Shown one piece after another: positions 10,718 through 23,661 of a stretch of 64,000 bases of DNA. This DNA comes from Lactifluus volemus (lineage: Eukaryota; Basidiomycota; Agaricomycetes; Russulales; Russulaceae). Position 1 is the first letter of the stretch; every line of letters starts with the position of its first letter. The stretch is taken from contig WTXI01000005.1 of assembly GCA_022376515.1 (NCBI GenBank), forward strand, positions 434,001 through 498,000, read 5' to 3'. The notes under the pieces were generated by a model, which searched no databases, was not told the origin of the DNA, and was given only the letters and a program-made list of their open reading frames with translations. The position numbers and the translations under genes were made by a program.

Positions 10718-13395
10718 TCAAGGTAAGGATAAGAACACATCGCGCAAGGCTTCCATGTTTGGTGTGCCAACCCCTGTGGGGTAGACGTCAGATAGTGTCG
10801 CATACCATATATGTACAGGACTAGAGACTTACCTGTCACCGGGTCCCATCCTTTGGTGCTAGATTTCCGACAGAATCAATATACTTTACTCACACGAGGG
10901 CACAAGGGTAGATCAAACGTGTACTCACGCATTAAAACCAATAGTGTCTGCATGTTACAGTGTGGTGAGCCGAAGAAATTAGCAGAGGGGAATGGCAAAC
11001 AGACTCACCACAGCCTGGGTTACTTCCACTCGTAATGTCGTGGAGCGCCGAGGTGTGATTATAGATCTGCGGAGAAATGTCACAGTACAATCTACCGAGT
11101 CCAAGGCATACGCACTACAGGGTTGATGAACCCTGGGGACGTGGTGATAAGTGTACTGACACCTCATAAATATCATACGGTCACGACTTACCAATTGGCC
11201 CCTTGCCCTTATTAAGTCGCGCGTCGTTGATCAACGTCATGATAGATCCAACAACGGGCGCCGATGCGGAAGTTCCATAGAGAAGTATGTGCTGCCCATT
11301 GATCGCAGTGACATAATTGGCACTACATCCGAGTCAGTGAATCAATCACATAGCAAGATTGTGAAAAGCTTACCCATTTGCAGAAATGTCAGGGAATGCG
11401 CGAACCTAGTAACTATCAGGGCTCAACACCTATTCACAATGAAGCCACGTCATTACCTTTCCCGAATTGTTGTATTGTTCTGCGGTGTAAGGGGGTGGAT
11501 AGTTCTTGAGGTACCCGTGGACCGCCGCTTCTTGGTACTTCGGCATAGTGAATATATTGCTAAAGCCACCGCCACTGTAGATGACCTGTTCGCATGCGCT
11601 CTCATCCTCAAACACAAACGAGCCAGGGTTGATCTGCGTCGCTCCAACAGCGGTAACAAAGGGGCATGATGCGGGGAACTCGGGATTAAACTTGACGCCA
11701 GGTTTACCGTTACCATCTAGACATTGACCGCCGAGTCCAGCCACGCCATTATCGCCAGAGCTATACAATACTGTCGTGCCCATCATGCCAAGCTTGCCGT
11801 ATTCATTGCACTGGCGTTGAGCATACGCCTCTGTGATGCCAGACTCATCCGCACCATACGAAATAGAAACAACGTAAGGGGGCTTGATGATACCGCATGA
11901 TCCGGGCTCTATATCACGATGAGTATCAAAGTTGTAGCATCTTGGCTTGGACGTACGATTATAACCCCCAGGGAGAGGGTCAGGGTAAATGACATCCTAC
12001 AAGAGCAAAGTGAGGAATAAAATAAATAAGTGAAATAGGCTTTTCTACTTACATAGGCAGGGTCATCACCTCCTTCAAACGTGCAAAATGACCCGTCAAC
12101 AGCATCCAACCAGTTGTTAAAAAAAGCTCCTACCAGTCCAACAATATCAGTCAAAGCCTCCACTGCAATTCTCAAAAAACAGACCTTTAACCATATCCCC
12201 AGTTTGAAGTAAAGTGATGGGTGTGGGATCAGTTAACACCATCGCGTATTCTAAGTCGAGATCGCTCTCCGCATTGTACTCCACTGACTGGTTCTGCGTC
12301 TGGGGAGTACCTGCATTCGAAGATTGACCTGGTGTAAAATTTCAAGACATTCTGGACCACCTACCTCCGTCAATCGAAACAAGGGTGGGTCGTTGCCCCA
12401 CTTGTGAAGGGGAGAAGTTGCTAGGTGGGAAATCAGGGCGGGACCGGAGAGAATTGGATGAATGGTGCCGACCGGAAGAACATGTCCAAGTCACTCGGAA
12501 GATACGCCTGTGGAGTAAACTCGACTGGATTATATCAAAATAGGCCGAAAAGGACGTAGACGCGGAGAACACACCAATGCCGAAAGAATTCGAATCCGCC
12601 CTCTGTGGTTCGCAGTCCATCTGGTACAGAGCACGCAGACACTCCGGGGTGGTGAACCGATCACAAGATGCCAGATCTAAGATGTCGGACGCGGTCACTA
12701 TGACGTCTTTCGTCTTGGGTCCGTTCTTGGAAGTTGGCAGGCCCAGGTTGCTGCGCTTGCGGAGCAGAGCTGGGTCGTCAGGGATGCGGTGAACAAAATG
12801 AACCGTTGGTTTAATCAGCTCTACGTGCTCGTGGACATGGTCAGGCACTGAGTAGGACTCGCAACCTATCATGGATATGAGTAAGACATGAGATATCTGG
12901 GCAGCATAAATCGTAAAACGGACTGATCTGTTCGTGACCCGACGGATGGGTGTACACGTGATATTCGGCGTCCAGGAGGTCTTCAACCTCAGCAACAGTC
13001 GCGTTGACCTCAATCCAACTGTTACTGAGCGAGATGCGAATACGGTCGGGGTGTAATCCTGAATCACTTAACCACGTCTTGACAGTGGATATAGAAGCAT
13101 TGCTGGGAGCGAAGTAATTGGCGACTCGCTCCGGGGACCAGTGTTGACCATACGTTGGGGAGTCAGGATGGGCAATGGACATGAGTAACTCCTCAATTTG
13201 GTGTGCATTTTGCTGTGTCAGGCCAATGCGAAGGGGCAGAACTTTGTGGGGCTCCAACCGACGTGTCTGGGCCCATGTGACAGGGTGGCTAGCGCGCCTC
13301 TCATGAAGGACAAAGTTGTGGCGGCGTGAAGAGCTCGGTGCAGCAGCCACGAGGGCACAAATGGCCAAGACCTGGAGGAGAAGGAAAAAGTGCAT
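10718..13395 (-). CDS. Secreted sedolisin (S53) tripeptidyl peptidase, intact left copy
   Basis: An acid-acting serine-carboxyl peptidase made as a secreted zymogen. Start MHFFLLLQVLAICALVAAAP at 13395 is a signal peptide. A pro-kumamolisin prodomain follows (MSIAHPDSPTYGQHWSPERV), with processing expected around SYSVPDHVHEHV. The catalytic domain has the Glu-Asp pair in YNAESDLDLEYAM, SSGDNGVAG with the oxyanion Asp, and the nucleophile motif YGTSASAP near 11260-11285. The calcium site is DITSGSNPGCG, then GWDPVTG and GTPNMEALRD, ending at 10718. About 10-12 introns are needed; I could join FGI/VEFTPQ, DMFFR/NFSPSQ, MVK/GAFFNNW and FINPV/IYNHT in frame. No lesion was found. It is the intact member of the pair with 32.3-35.0 kb. 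Confidence 0.88.
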
Positions 13396-13921
13396 GGGGG
13401 ACAGCAGGCTACAGAAATGCTAGCCGGCATGTTTTATATTGTGACGGGCGGATTGAAAAAGCGCATGACAGAAACACTAGCGGGATATTGTGATGGGCGG
13501 ATGTCGATTCCCCCCCCATGTGAACGGCGGGTACCAATGGGTGGGCCAGAGCCGCAGAGCCTGAGGCCATGGGCACTTATTGGACTGACAAGTTAAATGG
13601 AATTACTGGTGTAATACAGTAAGTTTGATCCGTCACGATGATCTACGCATCGGACCCGACGCTTGTTCGACGTCTGACAAGTGCTTTGACGTGAGAATGC
13701 GACTAGAGAAGAACTAACCGTTAAGCGTTAAACACAGCACACCCGCCGGCCCGAGCGAGTGATCCAATCCACAAGTCAAATTTGTGGCTGTCTCCTCGCT
13801 TTGTCGTCTATTGCTTTGTCCACAATGCCACAAACTGGCCATGCTCTCCCCTTTAAATGTCTCGCAAGACACATTATTTCTCGTTCCAAACTCACATCCC
13901 ACCTAATTTTTGTCTCCCTCA

Positions 13922-15166
13922 ATGTCTCAACCCCACTTGGATGCCCTCAGCGACGTTGTGGCTGAAATGGTGTCTCACCTTCTGCAGGAGCAACTCGCTC
14001 CCATTCTCAGCACTTTGAAAGAGCACGCCAGACTTCTAGATTGTCACACTGCCCTACTCAACCACAGCACGGTCATGAATCGGTACAACATCGGCAAGCT
14101 CGACGACTTGCGGGAACTTCAAAACAACGAAAAGTTGGTCGCACCCGTTTTTCTTTTTCTCGCCACAACACACATCTCACCTTTGATAATGCAGCTTCAT
14201 GTTACAGTTTTGTGTCCGCCCAGAGCGACGAAGTCACCCCACCTATCACAACCCGCCACCTGCACCACGCCTCCGACGGACTAACACCGTCGTAGACGTC
14301 GCATCGTCACTCCTTGGGCCTTGCCCCAACCGCGCATCTGGCCCGTTGAACGAACCGTCATCGTCAGACTCGGCAGAGTCAACTGACCCCTCCCCTGCGA
14401 CGAGCACACCCGATGGGCCAGCTCGGTCCCCCTCGCCTACACCGACTGAACCTGCGAGCCCCCCGCCCACTTCTCCGCGAGCCCCCGCCGGCCACCGGCG
14501 ACTGCGACGGGAGCGTGCTTTCGGTGACGTGTCTGACCCCATGTGGACCACGTCCCGCGAGCTCGACCTCGACATTGTGCTCCCTCCGCCTCCTCCGCCA
14601 CCTCCCTACGTCATGCCACCAGCCTACACTGAAGAAAACCCGACGGCGCAGAATGCCGCCACAACAATGGGCGCACGTCGCGGGCCGTCCGATCTGCCCC
14701 TGCGGCGCACCGCAAGTAGCCACCCCACCCCCCTCCCAGTCCGACATCGTGGCCTCAGGTCCGCGTCGCTCTACACCCTCGGCACCTGCCGTAGCAACGG
14801 CAGTAACAGCACCAAGGACTGGCAACCCTGAACCTGTTTCTGAGGCTGGTCCATCACGGTTGAGCGAGAGGGCCGCGGGAAGAAACGCCGCCGCGATGAT
14901 GATGATGGATGAAGGCGACAATGCGGAAGCTTTGCGGACCATCGGGGTCCGGTACTGGTTCCGACTCGAGAAACGACGAACGCGAACGCAAACGTCTAAG
15001 AGCGGATACGACCATCTCCCTTGAACGCTTGCCGCTCAGCGAAGAACTCTTGGAGCGCGCGCGCAGCTGCTCGTATCCCGAGCTGACACCTAAAGAGCGT
15101 CGGTACCAGTATGAAAAGTTGAGATCCTTGAAGAAGTTATTCCGTCCTGGTAGCACTGGCAAATAG
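13922..15166 (+). CDS. Hypothetical disordered protein with helical N-terminus
   Basis: Not recognised. Exon 1 starts at ATG 13922 (MSQPHLDALSDVVAEMVSHL) and encodes an amphipathic helix region up to about 14133. A GT-AG intron (14134-14194) keeps the frame into a long Pro/Ser/Thr-rich exon with a P8 run (VLPPPPPPPPYVMPP). Later exons, with inferred introns near 14757-14810 and 14949-14970, give an acidic Met/Asp stretch and a basic C-terminus with PLSEELLERARSCSYPELTP and ERRYQYEKLRSLKKLF, ending at TAG 15164-15166. The pattern resembles poorly characterised Agaricomycete nuclear or scaffold proteins. The gene boundary is reasonable but internal splicing is uncertain. Confidence 0.5.
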
Positions 15167-15918
15167 TTTCGGTCCAACCTCAGACATCCCTTGTTCCAAT
15201 TCTTTTTCCCCTCGCTTCTGTCTCTGTTTCAGTTTTTTTTTTTTCTTGTTGTTGGCTGCCTTCGCATGGACCTTTGTTTTCTTTGTTCAGTTCCTATGTT
15301 CTGTATTCCTAGCCAGCTCACTCTAGCGGACTGTACTGTATCTCTGCATCCTGCATCTGTTGTTCCTAGTACGTAACAGTATAATCATACCATAATAATC
15401 AGGTGCAGTCGAAATGCTCAATTCCTGTCTTGGAGGATGCATCCCTGTTCCACCCCCCTCTGGTGGCTTGGTGACTTGTGATTTAAAAGGTCCCCCAGGT
15501 TCAAGAGCGGGGAAACTCAAAGTATGGGTGTTCTTGATGTACTTGTTTGGACTGGGGCCTTGTACACACTAGAAATTTCTCTGTAGGACTGTGTAGAGGT
15601 ACATTTTTGTCGAGGTTTGTACTGAGTTACTCTAAAGATACCCAAGGAAAGGACAAGGACCCAAGGGCATTTCGCTGACTAGTAATTTGGAAGCCACAAA
15701 GCGCGTGCACAATAAGTTGATGGTAGCCGTCAGGGAACATTGTTCCGTCGGCTACTTATAAGAGTAAATTGTTGTGCGCGAACGATAGAGTGGAGAGGTT
15801 TATTGTATTATGGTTGTGCTGTGCGGTGATAAAGCGTAGACATGCATATATTTATTTATAGATTCTAAGTTACTTTTTCGGGGGCGGTCACCTCCACACT
15901 CTCGGAGGGCTTCGCTTT

Positions 15919-18332
15919 TTACAAGCCGACAGGCGCGCTTACCGCTTCAGCGATCCCAGCACTCAAGGCGAGCGCTGTATCCTGGTACAGATCACGAACT
16001 TGCACCGACACTGGGTCCACAACGGTCCGCAGGGCAGCGAGCACAGCGCTAGCAGTCATCTGCAAACTCCATAGGCTGACCGTCTTGACGCGGTGATTGA
16101 AGTTAGCCTGGGTAACGTGATACGCGAAAGCGTCGTAAACTTTGAGGGCGATATCATCCATAAGGCCGGCTACGGCGATGCATCACGTAAGAAACAGCCC
16201 AAGCCCCGGTTAAAGCTACTCACTTTCCCACATCTAGAACTTCATCGTAAGAGGCGGTAGAAGCTGTAATGATTGGAACGTACCGTCCAAGAACCATCAA
16301 AGTGCTCCACGCCCTTAACAACACGACAATGAACAGGGATCAACGTGCGATTAGCACTGTTGGAAAAGGTTTCAGCATTCGTACAGTCACTTCACAATAT
16401 CAGCGAATCACTTCATGAACGCTACGATCGGCCGAATGAGGGCGTTTGAACTATAACTGAGCTCATTGGTCCATATCGGCACTGCAGCTTTCAGGTCTCG
16501 GAATCGTAAATCGATATCGATCACAACTTTGTCCGATTCTTGTCCGTCACCTTCACCGTGCCTTTGAGGCACGGATAGGGGCGGCTTGGCAAGTTCTCGT
16601 TGTCCTGGGATGCGTTCTGTGACTACTGCGACAGCCGTGGTAGCAAGTGCGTCTATGAACACGTTAAGCGCATCGGCGCTGGGGTCTCGTGGGAACTTGA
16701 TGTCCAGTACCGCATCCAATTTACCAGAAGTAATCCAGGAGATAGGGCCTTCTTCAGTGGTCATCGCCTGCAGATGGTCGATGTTGACACCATCAATCCG
16801 GAATCGTGACTAAAAATTGTTGAAGTTATCGAGAAAGCTGATAAAACCATCCTCACCATTGTGGACCATCCACCATCTTTGGCATCTTGTTCATTCGTTC
16901 TTCCGATACTCTGCGGGCGGTGCAAACTGAACAAACAGTTGTCGAACTGTCCTACGACACCTTCTGACTTCAAAAAGTCATAGAACAGCCACTGCTTGCG
17001 TAATATACCAACATCTGCACGGAAAATCGAGAAGGTATAGGGACGGAAACCACCAGGCTGGTATACGTTGATAAGAACATCCTCCAATGTAAGTGATTCG
17101 AGCTCAAAGTCGCCTTGCTGGGCCTTATGGCGGAAGAATGCTGGGTCAAGGTCAAGAGACCACTGCACTGAGCGTCGATCTGAGAGATGAAGTTGGTAAG
17201 AAGGTACGAAAGGATAACGAGCAATGCCCACCAAGGACGCCACGGACACCTTTGACAACGGCATCCTTAACGAGGCCTTTGCCATCGAGCCAACGCCAGA
17301 GACTAAGCGTAACATCAATGCTATCAACGTTCAAGTCAAACGTGGACCAGGTGATGTCTTCGGCTGAATGCTGGTGCTTATGCTTATCGCTACCGTCCTC
17401 TTCATCATCTATCCTATGGTTGGCGGGATGGTTGCTAATATCGTAACCCAACGCGGCGGCATGAACGGCCCTGCCACTTTCGTGTCGCTCAATGGTATCG
17501 GCCTTGGGTCGCATGGTGATATACACATTCTTGAACGATATACGGGAGTTTTTCCACTTTGGCACTATAGCAGACTCAAAGATGATAGTGACGCCTGTTT
17601 CAGAGGTGAGATAATCGCTAATCGCACGAGCGACGGAAGCTACAATAATTTGCTCTCAGTGCTGCACTTCCATGCGACGGTGAGATGCAAATACCTTGCA
17701 AGCGAAGACTGTTCGCTACTGCAAAAACGACAGAAAAGAAAGTCGTCCTGATGAGAATCGAATAAGTACTATGAAGGAAACAGTGCTGACACCACTAACG
17801 TTCCAATTAAAATCCAGAGTCCCTGACCAACTAAGAACCAGGTAACGAAGGCGGAGATGTCGTCTGCATTGAATTTGCGGAAATTACGAATGAAAAACCA
17901 ACGAACACGGACGCGCATGCGCTGAACAAATCCATTTGCGACGTGAAGAAAGTCGTCGCGGGAGGGTCGAGAAACATGTGGAAGTGACTTTGCAAGTCGA
18001 CGAAAAAAGGCCGGATAGTTGTTGTCAATAGATGTACTATTGAGATGTAAATTGTGATGATCAATGGGAGTAGATTGTCGTAAAGGTCCTTGTGGTTCTG
18101 GGTTTGGGATTCGAGGCGCGGTATGGGGGGGAGAACGGTTGTCACGTACACGACATGAAGAGTGGAATTTGAGACGAAGGGAAGGAGAAAACAGGGAGGA
18201 GTCGGTGGGTCGTGTGACCTGGGCTGGAGAGAGTGGGCGAGTGAAAAATTTGTGGATAAGAGAATAGCGGTCAAAACGTGCAATATTGGCTGCGCGACTA
18301 GAGTGTTTAATAATCAAAGTACTGCGAGACAT
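15919..18332 (-). CDS. MDM31: Mitochondrial inner-membrane protein MDM31/MDM32 family
   Basis: Mdm31/Mdm32 are mitochondrial inner-membrane proteins needed for mitochondrial shape, distribution and nucleoid stability. ATG 18332 (MSRSTLIIKHSSRAANIAR) gives a basic presequence. FNADDISAFVTWFLVGQGLW and ILIGT form the conserved first membrane segment; two introns then link TTFFSVVFAVANSLRLQ and RAISDYLTSETGVTI. The family core follows: FESAIVPKWKNSRISFKNVY, the acidic DEEDGSDKHKHQH insert, STFDLNVDSIDVTLSLWRWL, GKGLVKDAVVKGVRG and RVDGVNIDHL-type blocks. The C-terminal segment 15919-16161 ends in LSAGIAEAVSAPVGL. No lesion was found. The gene diverges from the BI-1 gene across only 143 bp, so the two probably share a promoter region. 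Mdm31 versus Mdm32 cannot be separated by eye. Confidence 0.9.
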
Positions 18333-18475
18333 CAAGCCAGCATCGAGGGAACCACCACTTTCTCTGAGAGAGTCCCACAATTGGAATACTCACCCGTGGG
18401 TACGATTACATAAACCATATGTGACCCCTTACGGCTGACTCACAGCCATTCTCTCCTCATCCTACAGCCGTCACT
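18333..18475. promoter_or_regulatory. Divergent promoter region between MDM31/32 and BI-1-family genes
   Basis: Only 143 bp separates the two start codons. It holds a CCACAATTGG sequence near 18375, which contains an ATTGG/CCAAT-type motif, but no clear TATA. Shared control is inferred from spacing only. Confidence 0.4.
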
Positions 18476-19623
18476 ATGAGCCAGCTTCCAATCCCACCCC
18501 CTTCCTACGGTTCAACTACTCCTTCTCCTAGATCTCCAAATGCCCCATTGTATTCTGGCATAAGGTATCACGATGAGCCAGGTTCAAGTACCGGTATATA
18601 CAACCAACCTGCACCGGACGATCTCCCTGACGATTTCAAGGTCTGTCTCCTTTGAGCCACCTCATCCCATCCCATCTTGACTCTTTTTACACAGTATGGT
18701 GTATCTGTTACCGAAAGTTCCCCGGAAATCCGAAATGCTTTCGTCCGAAAGGTCTATACCATCCTTTGTGCGTCGTCAAGCCTACCTCTTCCCGTCTCCA
18801 TATAACTGATGCTCGCCTTCACTCTAGTTGCTCAGATCGTAAGCATTATGTGCCTTTGCTTTCACACTTGATTTACGTCTCTGGATCAGCTCGCTACCAC
18901 TATTGTTAGTGGTCTGTTGTCTCAATCCAGTTCTACCGTGTTTTGGGTTCAGAACCAGTCAGTGTTCTTCTCTTTTCTTTCTACCTACATTCACCGACAA
19001 CACTACAGCCTCTGGGCCTTCTATGTACCCCTCTTTGGGACCCTCGTCGTCTTGGGACTCCTGTACTGGAAGCGCCACAGCCACCCCCTCAACATTGCTC
19101 TCCTTGCAATCTTTACCCTCATGGAGGCCTTCACCCTCGGCGTGGTCACCGCTTTTTATGACAATGTTATCGTCCTTCAGGCGTTGCTCATCACGACCGG
19201 TGTATTCCTTGGCCTGACACTCTTCACGTTACAGAGCAAGGTAATTGAATAGTTCCGTGTATTCCGGCACCTGTACAATGACCCGCTTTTAGTATGACTT
19301 CTCGGGCATGGGGCCATGGCTATTCGGCGGCCTTCTTGCTATGGGTATGTTTGATCCTATGCTACCCGAACGCTCGATCTCATTATGTGGCAGTGATGAC
19401 AGGCCTCGTTGGCGTGTTCATACCCTTTAGCTCGACCCTCAATCTTATATTCGCCATTGGAGGCACTCTGCTCTTCAGTGGTTATGTCGTCTACGACACA
19501 TACCTCATCAATAACCGACTCTCTCCCGATGAGTACATCATGGGGTCAATCAGCCTTTACCTCGATTTCATCAACCTCTTCCTCAATATCCTCCGTCTCC
19601 TGAACAACATACAGGATCGTTAA
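18476..19623 (+). CDS. BXI1: Bax inhibitor-1 / lifeguard family membrane protein
   Basis: Seven-TM protein of the BI-1/TMBIM (lifeguard 4-like) family, which in yeast (Bxi1) sits in the ER or vacuole and modulates Ca2+ handling, the unfolded-protein response and cell death. ATG 18476 begins a Pro-rich cytosolic tail (MSQLPIPPPSYGSTT) ending DDLPDDFK. Short exons then encode the conserved SPEIRNAFVRKVYTIL, followed by hydrophobic spans WAFYVPLFGTLVVLGLLYW, NIALLAIFTLMEAFTLGVVT, ALLITTGVFLGLTLFTL, WLFGGLLAMG, GVFIPFSSTLNLIFAIGGTL and LFSGYVVYDTYLI. The hallmark C-terminus ISLYLDFINLFLNILRLLN ends at TAA 19621-19623. About five introns, all in frame. The symbol follows yeast and is by family, not proven orthology. 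Confidence 0.9.
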
Positions 19624-21149
19624 GCAAAAGTTTGTCAGGCCCAAGTTGGTTTTTATTGTTCCTTTTATATGCTTTTCCTGATCGTAGCGAATAACTTTGT
19701 AATGTAGTGAATTGTATGCCCTTTGGAACATTTAACATCCTGTGCAGTTCGCACGTCTGATGGCAATATCACAAACCGAGCGTGTGAGGGGTGGTTAATT
19801 TTGAGAGCGATTGATTGACACGTGTATTGTTCAAAAAAGTACAACAATGACTTTCTGTTCATTGAAATAGCCTGCAATATGATCCCTTACTACGCATAAC
19901 TCTTCCTTTTGATCTCCTAGCACCTCTCTTGTTCGCTTTGGCGAACCGTAGCTGGTGACCACGGCGCGTCTTGTGCTCGACCATACGACCCTACCCCCTT
20001 GAGTGCTAGATCCCTTCATGGTAGATATATGCGTTAGTGCCGATGCTGAGCGCTGAGCAGTCGGGCGGTGACACGCAGACATGCGACGACGACGATAAAA
20101 GCGGAGACCTGTTTTGCGGTTTAGCGGGTTTGCCCGGGTTGCAATGTTTGTACCGTATCGACATATACTGTCGTTCTCACAAAATAAAAATTCTTTGCTG
20201 GTGGTGGTGGTGGCTGCGAGGGAAGGGAAGAGATTGAAAAGGCCGAACACAACGGACGAGCACAATAGTTGGAACCATATTGCCGCGGTTATTTTGCAAA
20301 TGGGGGGCACTCGGCGATCTATTGTCTTGGAAGCGCTGGTAATTGGCGCTGTGCTATCTGAAGCGCGTCAATTCTACTGCCTGCCTGTCGCCTCGAGTCC
20401 GTAGTCATCCGACTGTCGATCATGGGTGGTCGGAGGGCATGCTTCACGATGGATAGATGCTGCAACATTGGGATTGATATGAGTGGGTTAAGAAGTAAAA
20501 GGGTGTGATAGATGACGACACACGCTCGAGCTTCGGCAAGGCGGCGGGCGGCGTGTGCGCGCTGTTAGGAAACTGGAAGTTTCGGCCACGGCGCGAAACC
20601 TGGATCCGGCATGAAAGCGAGGTGAGCTCCACAACGCTGAGGACATCATCGAAGGCTATCATTCTGGACGGCTTGGTATTCGCCATGTGATCAGTTGCGG
20701 GCGGTCCCTCTCATCGTCTGACGCACGGACTCGGAGTAGCTTGCTGGCTTGCGAAGTAGTGTTGGACATTTCTCGACCACATCACAGTTGAAACGCATCA
20801 CGTGCCCCTTACGAATCCCATGATGGCTTCTTTACGTCGTCGACTGAGGTAAGCTGTTGACACTGCTGGCTGGGCACTCATCGACTAATTGGTTTACGTG
20901 CAATAAGCCACCTGTCACCTGTGAGGGTCATGAGATAGGCCAACTCTCTTTATGGAGTTCACACAATTGGAGATTACGAAACACATATGAAACACATATA
21001 TCTCATGACAGGTCGTCATACTGGATACAGGATAGGAAGGATACAAAATACGGCGCACGTCGTTTCATAGACAAATCAGGATACACCAGGCCAATGGAGC
21101 AGAGATACAGGGCAACTCTAATACGACCATCAAGTAGGCGTCAGCCCAG
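19624..21149. other. Intergenic 1.5 kb, no supported gene
   Basis: Open frames here are short, start at non-ATG codons and show no domain or intron pattern. A short GGT trinucleotide run occurs near 20200-20215. I see nothing else. Confidence 0.6.
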
Positions 21150-21494
21150 CTATTCGGCGAGATCGTCAAGTAGAAGTGTTGGGTGAGTAGAAGTGTTGGG
21201 TGGATACTGCTTTCGTTTGTGTGGCGATTTATTGAATGGGTGAGAGCCAGAGCCAGCGTAATCAGCCTCCTTAATGAAACGTCTCGAGAAGGGTGATTTG
21301 GCGGCGGGATAGAGATTAGCAGGCATGACAGGGCCTGGGTGATACGGCTGAACATAGGGAGTCGGGTGGGTGGTTGGTGGTGGGGGAGGGAGACGACGTG
21401 GTGCATAATAGATGGGAGAAGGGCGAGTATGATAAGCCTTGATTAAGGGAGAGCTCAAAAGAATGAAGAGAGAAAGAGCGACAAGAGGTAACAT
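21150..21494 (-). CDS. Small secreted proline-rich protein
   Basis: A single-exon frame of 114 codons from ATG 21494. The first 20 residues (MLPLVALSLFILLSSPLIKA) form a clear signal peptide. The mature part is rich in Pro, Tyr, His and basic residues (YYAPRRLPPPPPTTHPTPYV), has no cysteine and no known domain, and ends LLLDDLAE. A TATA-like TATAAATAA lies about 60 bp upstream on the minus strand (21554-21562). It is convergently isolated from neighbours. It may be a wall-associated or effector-like small secreted protein; that is inference from size and signal only. Confidence 0.6.
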   Translation of the reverse strand: MLPLVALSLFILLSSPLIKAYHTRPSPIYYAPRRLPPPPPTTHPTPYVQPYHPGPVMPANLYPAAKSPFSRRFIKEADYAGSGSHPFNKSPHKRKQYPPNTSTHPTLLLDDLAE

Positions 21495-21726
21495 GCCGAT
21501 TAGGGTGTGGTTGACAATAACAAAAGAGTGGTGTTCCTGAAAAAGGGGTTATTCGCCTTATTTATACTAGGTGAGGCTTGACATTTCCTTTTGGGGGCGA
21601 ATGCTTGTCTTTGAAGCCACTCCTTGTCCACAGTGACAGTGTGTTAGGGTTCCCCGTATAACACACCCCCTCCCCTTCCACTCCACTCTTTAACCTTTTT
21701 CAAGTCTTGATCTTTACTTCCACTTC

Positions 21727-23545
21727 ATGACTCGGCTCATGTCGGATATTTGCCATTTTGGCCTTCAAGATTGCTTGCAAGATCCGTCCACGTTGGACGT
21801 TCTCATTTCAAAGTCTATTTCCACTCCCTCGATCATATCACCCAGTCCTGGCACCGGTTTGACGTCGCTTCCGGATGATGTCTTACTCCTTGTGATTAGT
21901 CTCATCGGTGTCGAAGATATCCTCGCACTCAGAATGGTATGAATACCCACGACTCTGACTCGGTCTTGATCGGTCCCACCAGATCTCTGATTCCCTCCTT
22001 TCACAGACATCCAAACGCTTCTCATCCGTCACCAGGCAACGCTGGGTATGGTCAGATGTGCTCAAGCATCATGTCATCGACAGAAGATTACCTGTACCGG
22101 CCTTCATCGCTGATCTCAAATCTCTCTCCGCTAAAGAACTCGAAGTCCGTGCAATACATGCCTCCCGCTTCCACAGAAACTGGTCCTCATCTCACCCCCG
22201 CTCGATGCGAAATGTAGAGTTTTTCGCTAGGGAACTGACCGCCGAGGAGGCTTCCTCACTCGAACTTTCCACCGTCCACCCCCACCCCATCTCCCATGTC
22301 TTTTTCCCCCCAGGTCATCACGGCGAGCTCCTTATTACGGTTGAACGTGACCGTGTGGCATGCTGGGAGGTCCCTTTTGAAGGCTCAGAGGTTTTCCTTA
22401 TCGCAGAACGCCACCTCCCCAGCTGTGTCATCGATGGGCTTGTCGTCAATGAAGATCCTGACAATGAAGCCGTGCTCTTTGTCATGTTCTCCCGACTTAC
22501 TGGGTCGGTGTACGATATCACGGCTGAAGTCTGGTCCTTGGACAAGTTCCATGGTTCCTTTGTAACACTTGGATCTGAGTGTTTGGCGCGAAATGTACCG
22601 CGCCGCCTTCCTCCCATAACACGTTTGTATGGTGACTTGGCCCTCCTCGGGGACCCAGTCATACTGTGGAACTGGAAACAGAAAGGTCACTTTTTCTCGA
22701 TGAACTCTGGAAATATTCACCCCTCTCCCACGGTCAGCCCTCCCCTTTTACCGTGTTTAGACCTATTTCTGAACTCATTGAAATGACTTCAGCCCGACCG
22801 CGTTCTGACGGTGCAACTGGTCCGGAACCATTTGCTTGTCGTCCGCCAATCGCACATACAGCTGCTACCAACCCCAGGGTTTGACGAAACTGGACGTGCG
22901 GTGCAAGGTCTGAGTACCTTCGGAGCTTTTCTGCATGTTCAGGACCCTGCGGTGGAAGCTGTTGTCATCGTTCACGAGATGACAGACGAAGAACGGGAAG
23001 CTTGGCAATTTAATCCAGTCACTATTCTCATGCGAGTCACAACCGACGACGGCCACACGATCCGGAAATATGACCTCCTTCCCCGTCCAGTCGCCTCGCC
23101 CGAGGAAGCGGCCGAAAATGAAATTCATGATGAGCCGGAAACAGCCCGACGTCCTAGGCCAACAGATAGCCCATGTACTCTCCCTGTGCGACCTTCTCAG
23201 ATGATAGAGGTGTCGCCGTCGTGCGGTAATCTCGTAGTTGGACAGAATGGAAAAGGATTCTGGATGGAGACGCAGAACTTGACGCGTGGCCACAGCACGT
23301 TCCCGGCCCGATGTTTCGTAGGTTTCGATGTGACGAGTCATCTCATTCCGGCTCGGGAATCGCAGCCATCACGTTGGGAGAATGTATTGGAGATCCGGAA
23401 GAATGGATTGTATAAATCTCGGGTTGGGCCAGGGGAGATTCATGAGCGGAAATATCGGATACTAACTTCATCGCTTGAAGATACCGTTGGGCGGATTGCG
23501 ATTGGTAGACGTGATGGCAAAGTTGAGATACTGGATTTTGCTTAG
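21727..23545 (+). CDS. F-box protein
   Basis: A substrate adaptor of an SCF ubiquitin ligase by architecture. From ATG 21727, residues 1-45 are a Ser/Thr/Pro leader. The F-box (LTSLPDDVLLLVISLIGVED, then ILALRM joined across an intron at 21937-22012 to TSKRFSSVTRQRWVW) occupies about residues 46-95. The rest is a beta-rich region of the kind seen in Agaricomycete F-box proteins with a propeller-like fold: repeated short strands such as HVFFPPGHHGELLITVERDR and LLGDPVILWNWK, a second intron at about 22690-22792, and the C-terminal VGRIAIGRRDGKVEILDFA. The target is unknown. The exact donor of the second intron is not settled: the best GT gives a one-base phase mismatch. Confidence 0.85.
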
Positions 23546-23661
23546 TACACAAGTTGCTGTTTTTAGTAAACCAATTCAATGGTTTGTTTTTATTTGTACA
23601 TACCCTTGCCCTTGCCCCCGTGTGCCATGCCAGTGACCGAATATATGCGCGTTTAATTGCG

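Noticed and set aside
18332..18380. Upstream start for MDM31 extending 16 codons
   Set aside because: The upstream codon is TTG, and the added residues are acidic, unlike a mitochondrial presequence.
19831..20310. Minus-strand ORF of 159 codons with a hydrophobic start
   Set aside because: Begins at a non-ATG codon, has no domain or conserved pattern, and lies in intergenic DNA.
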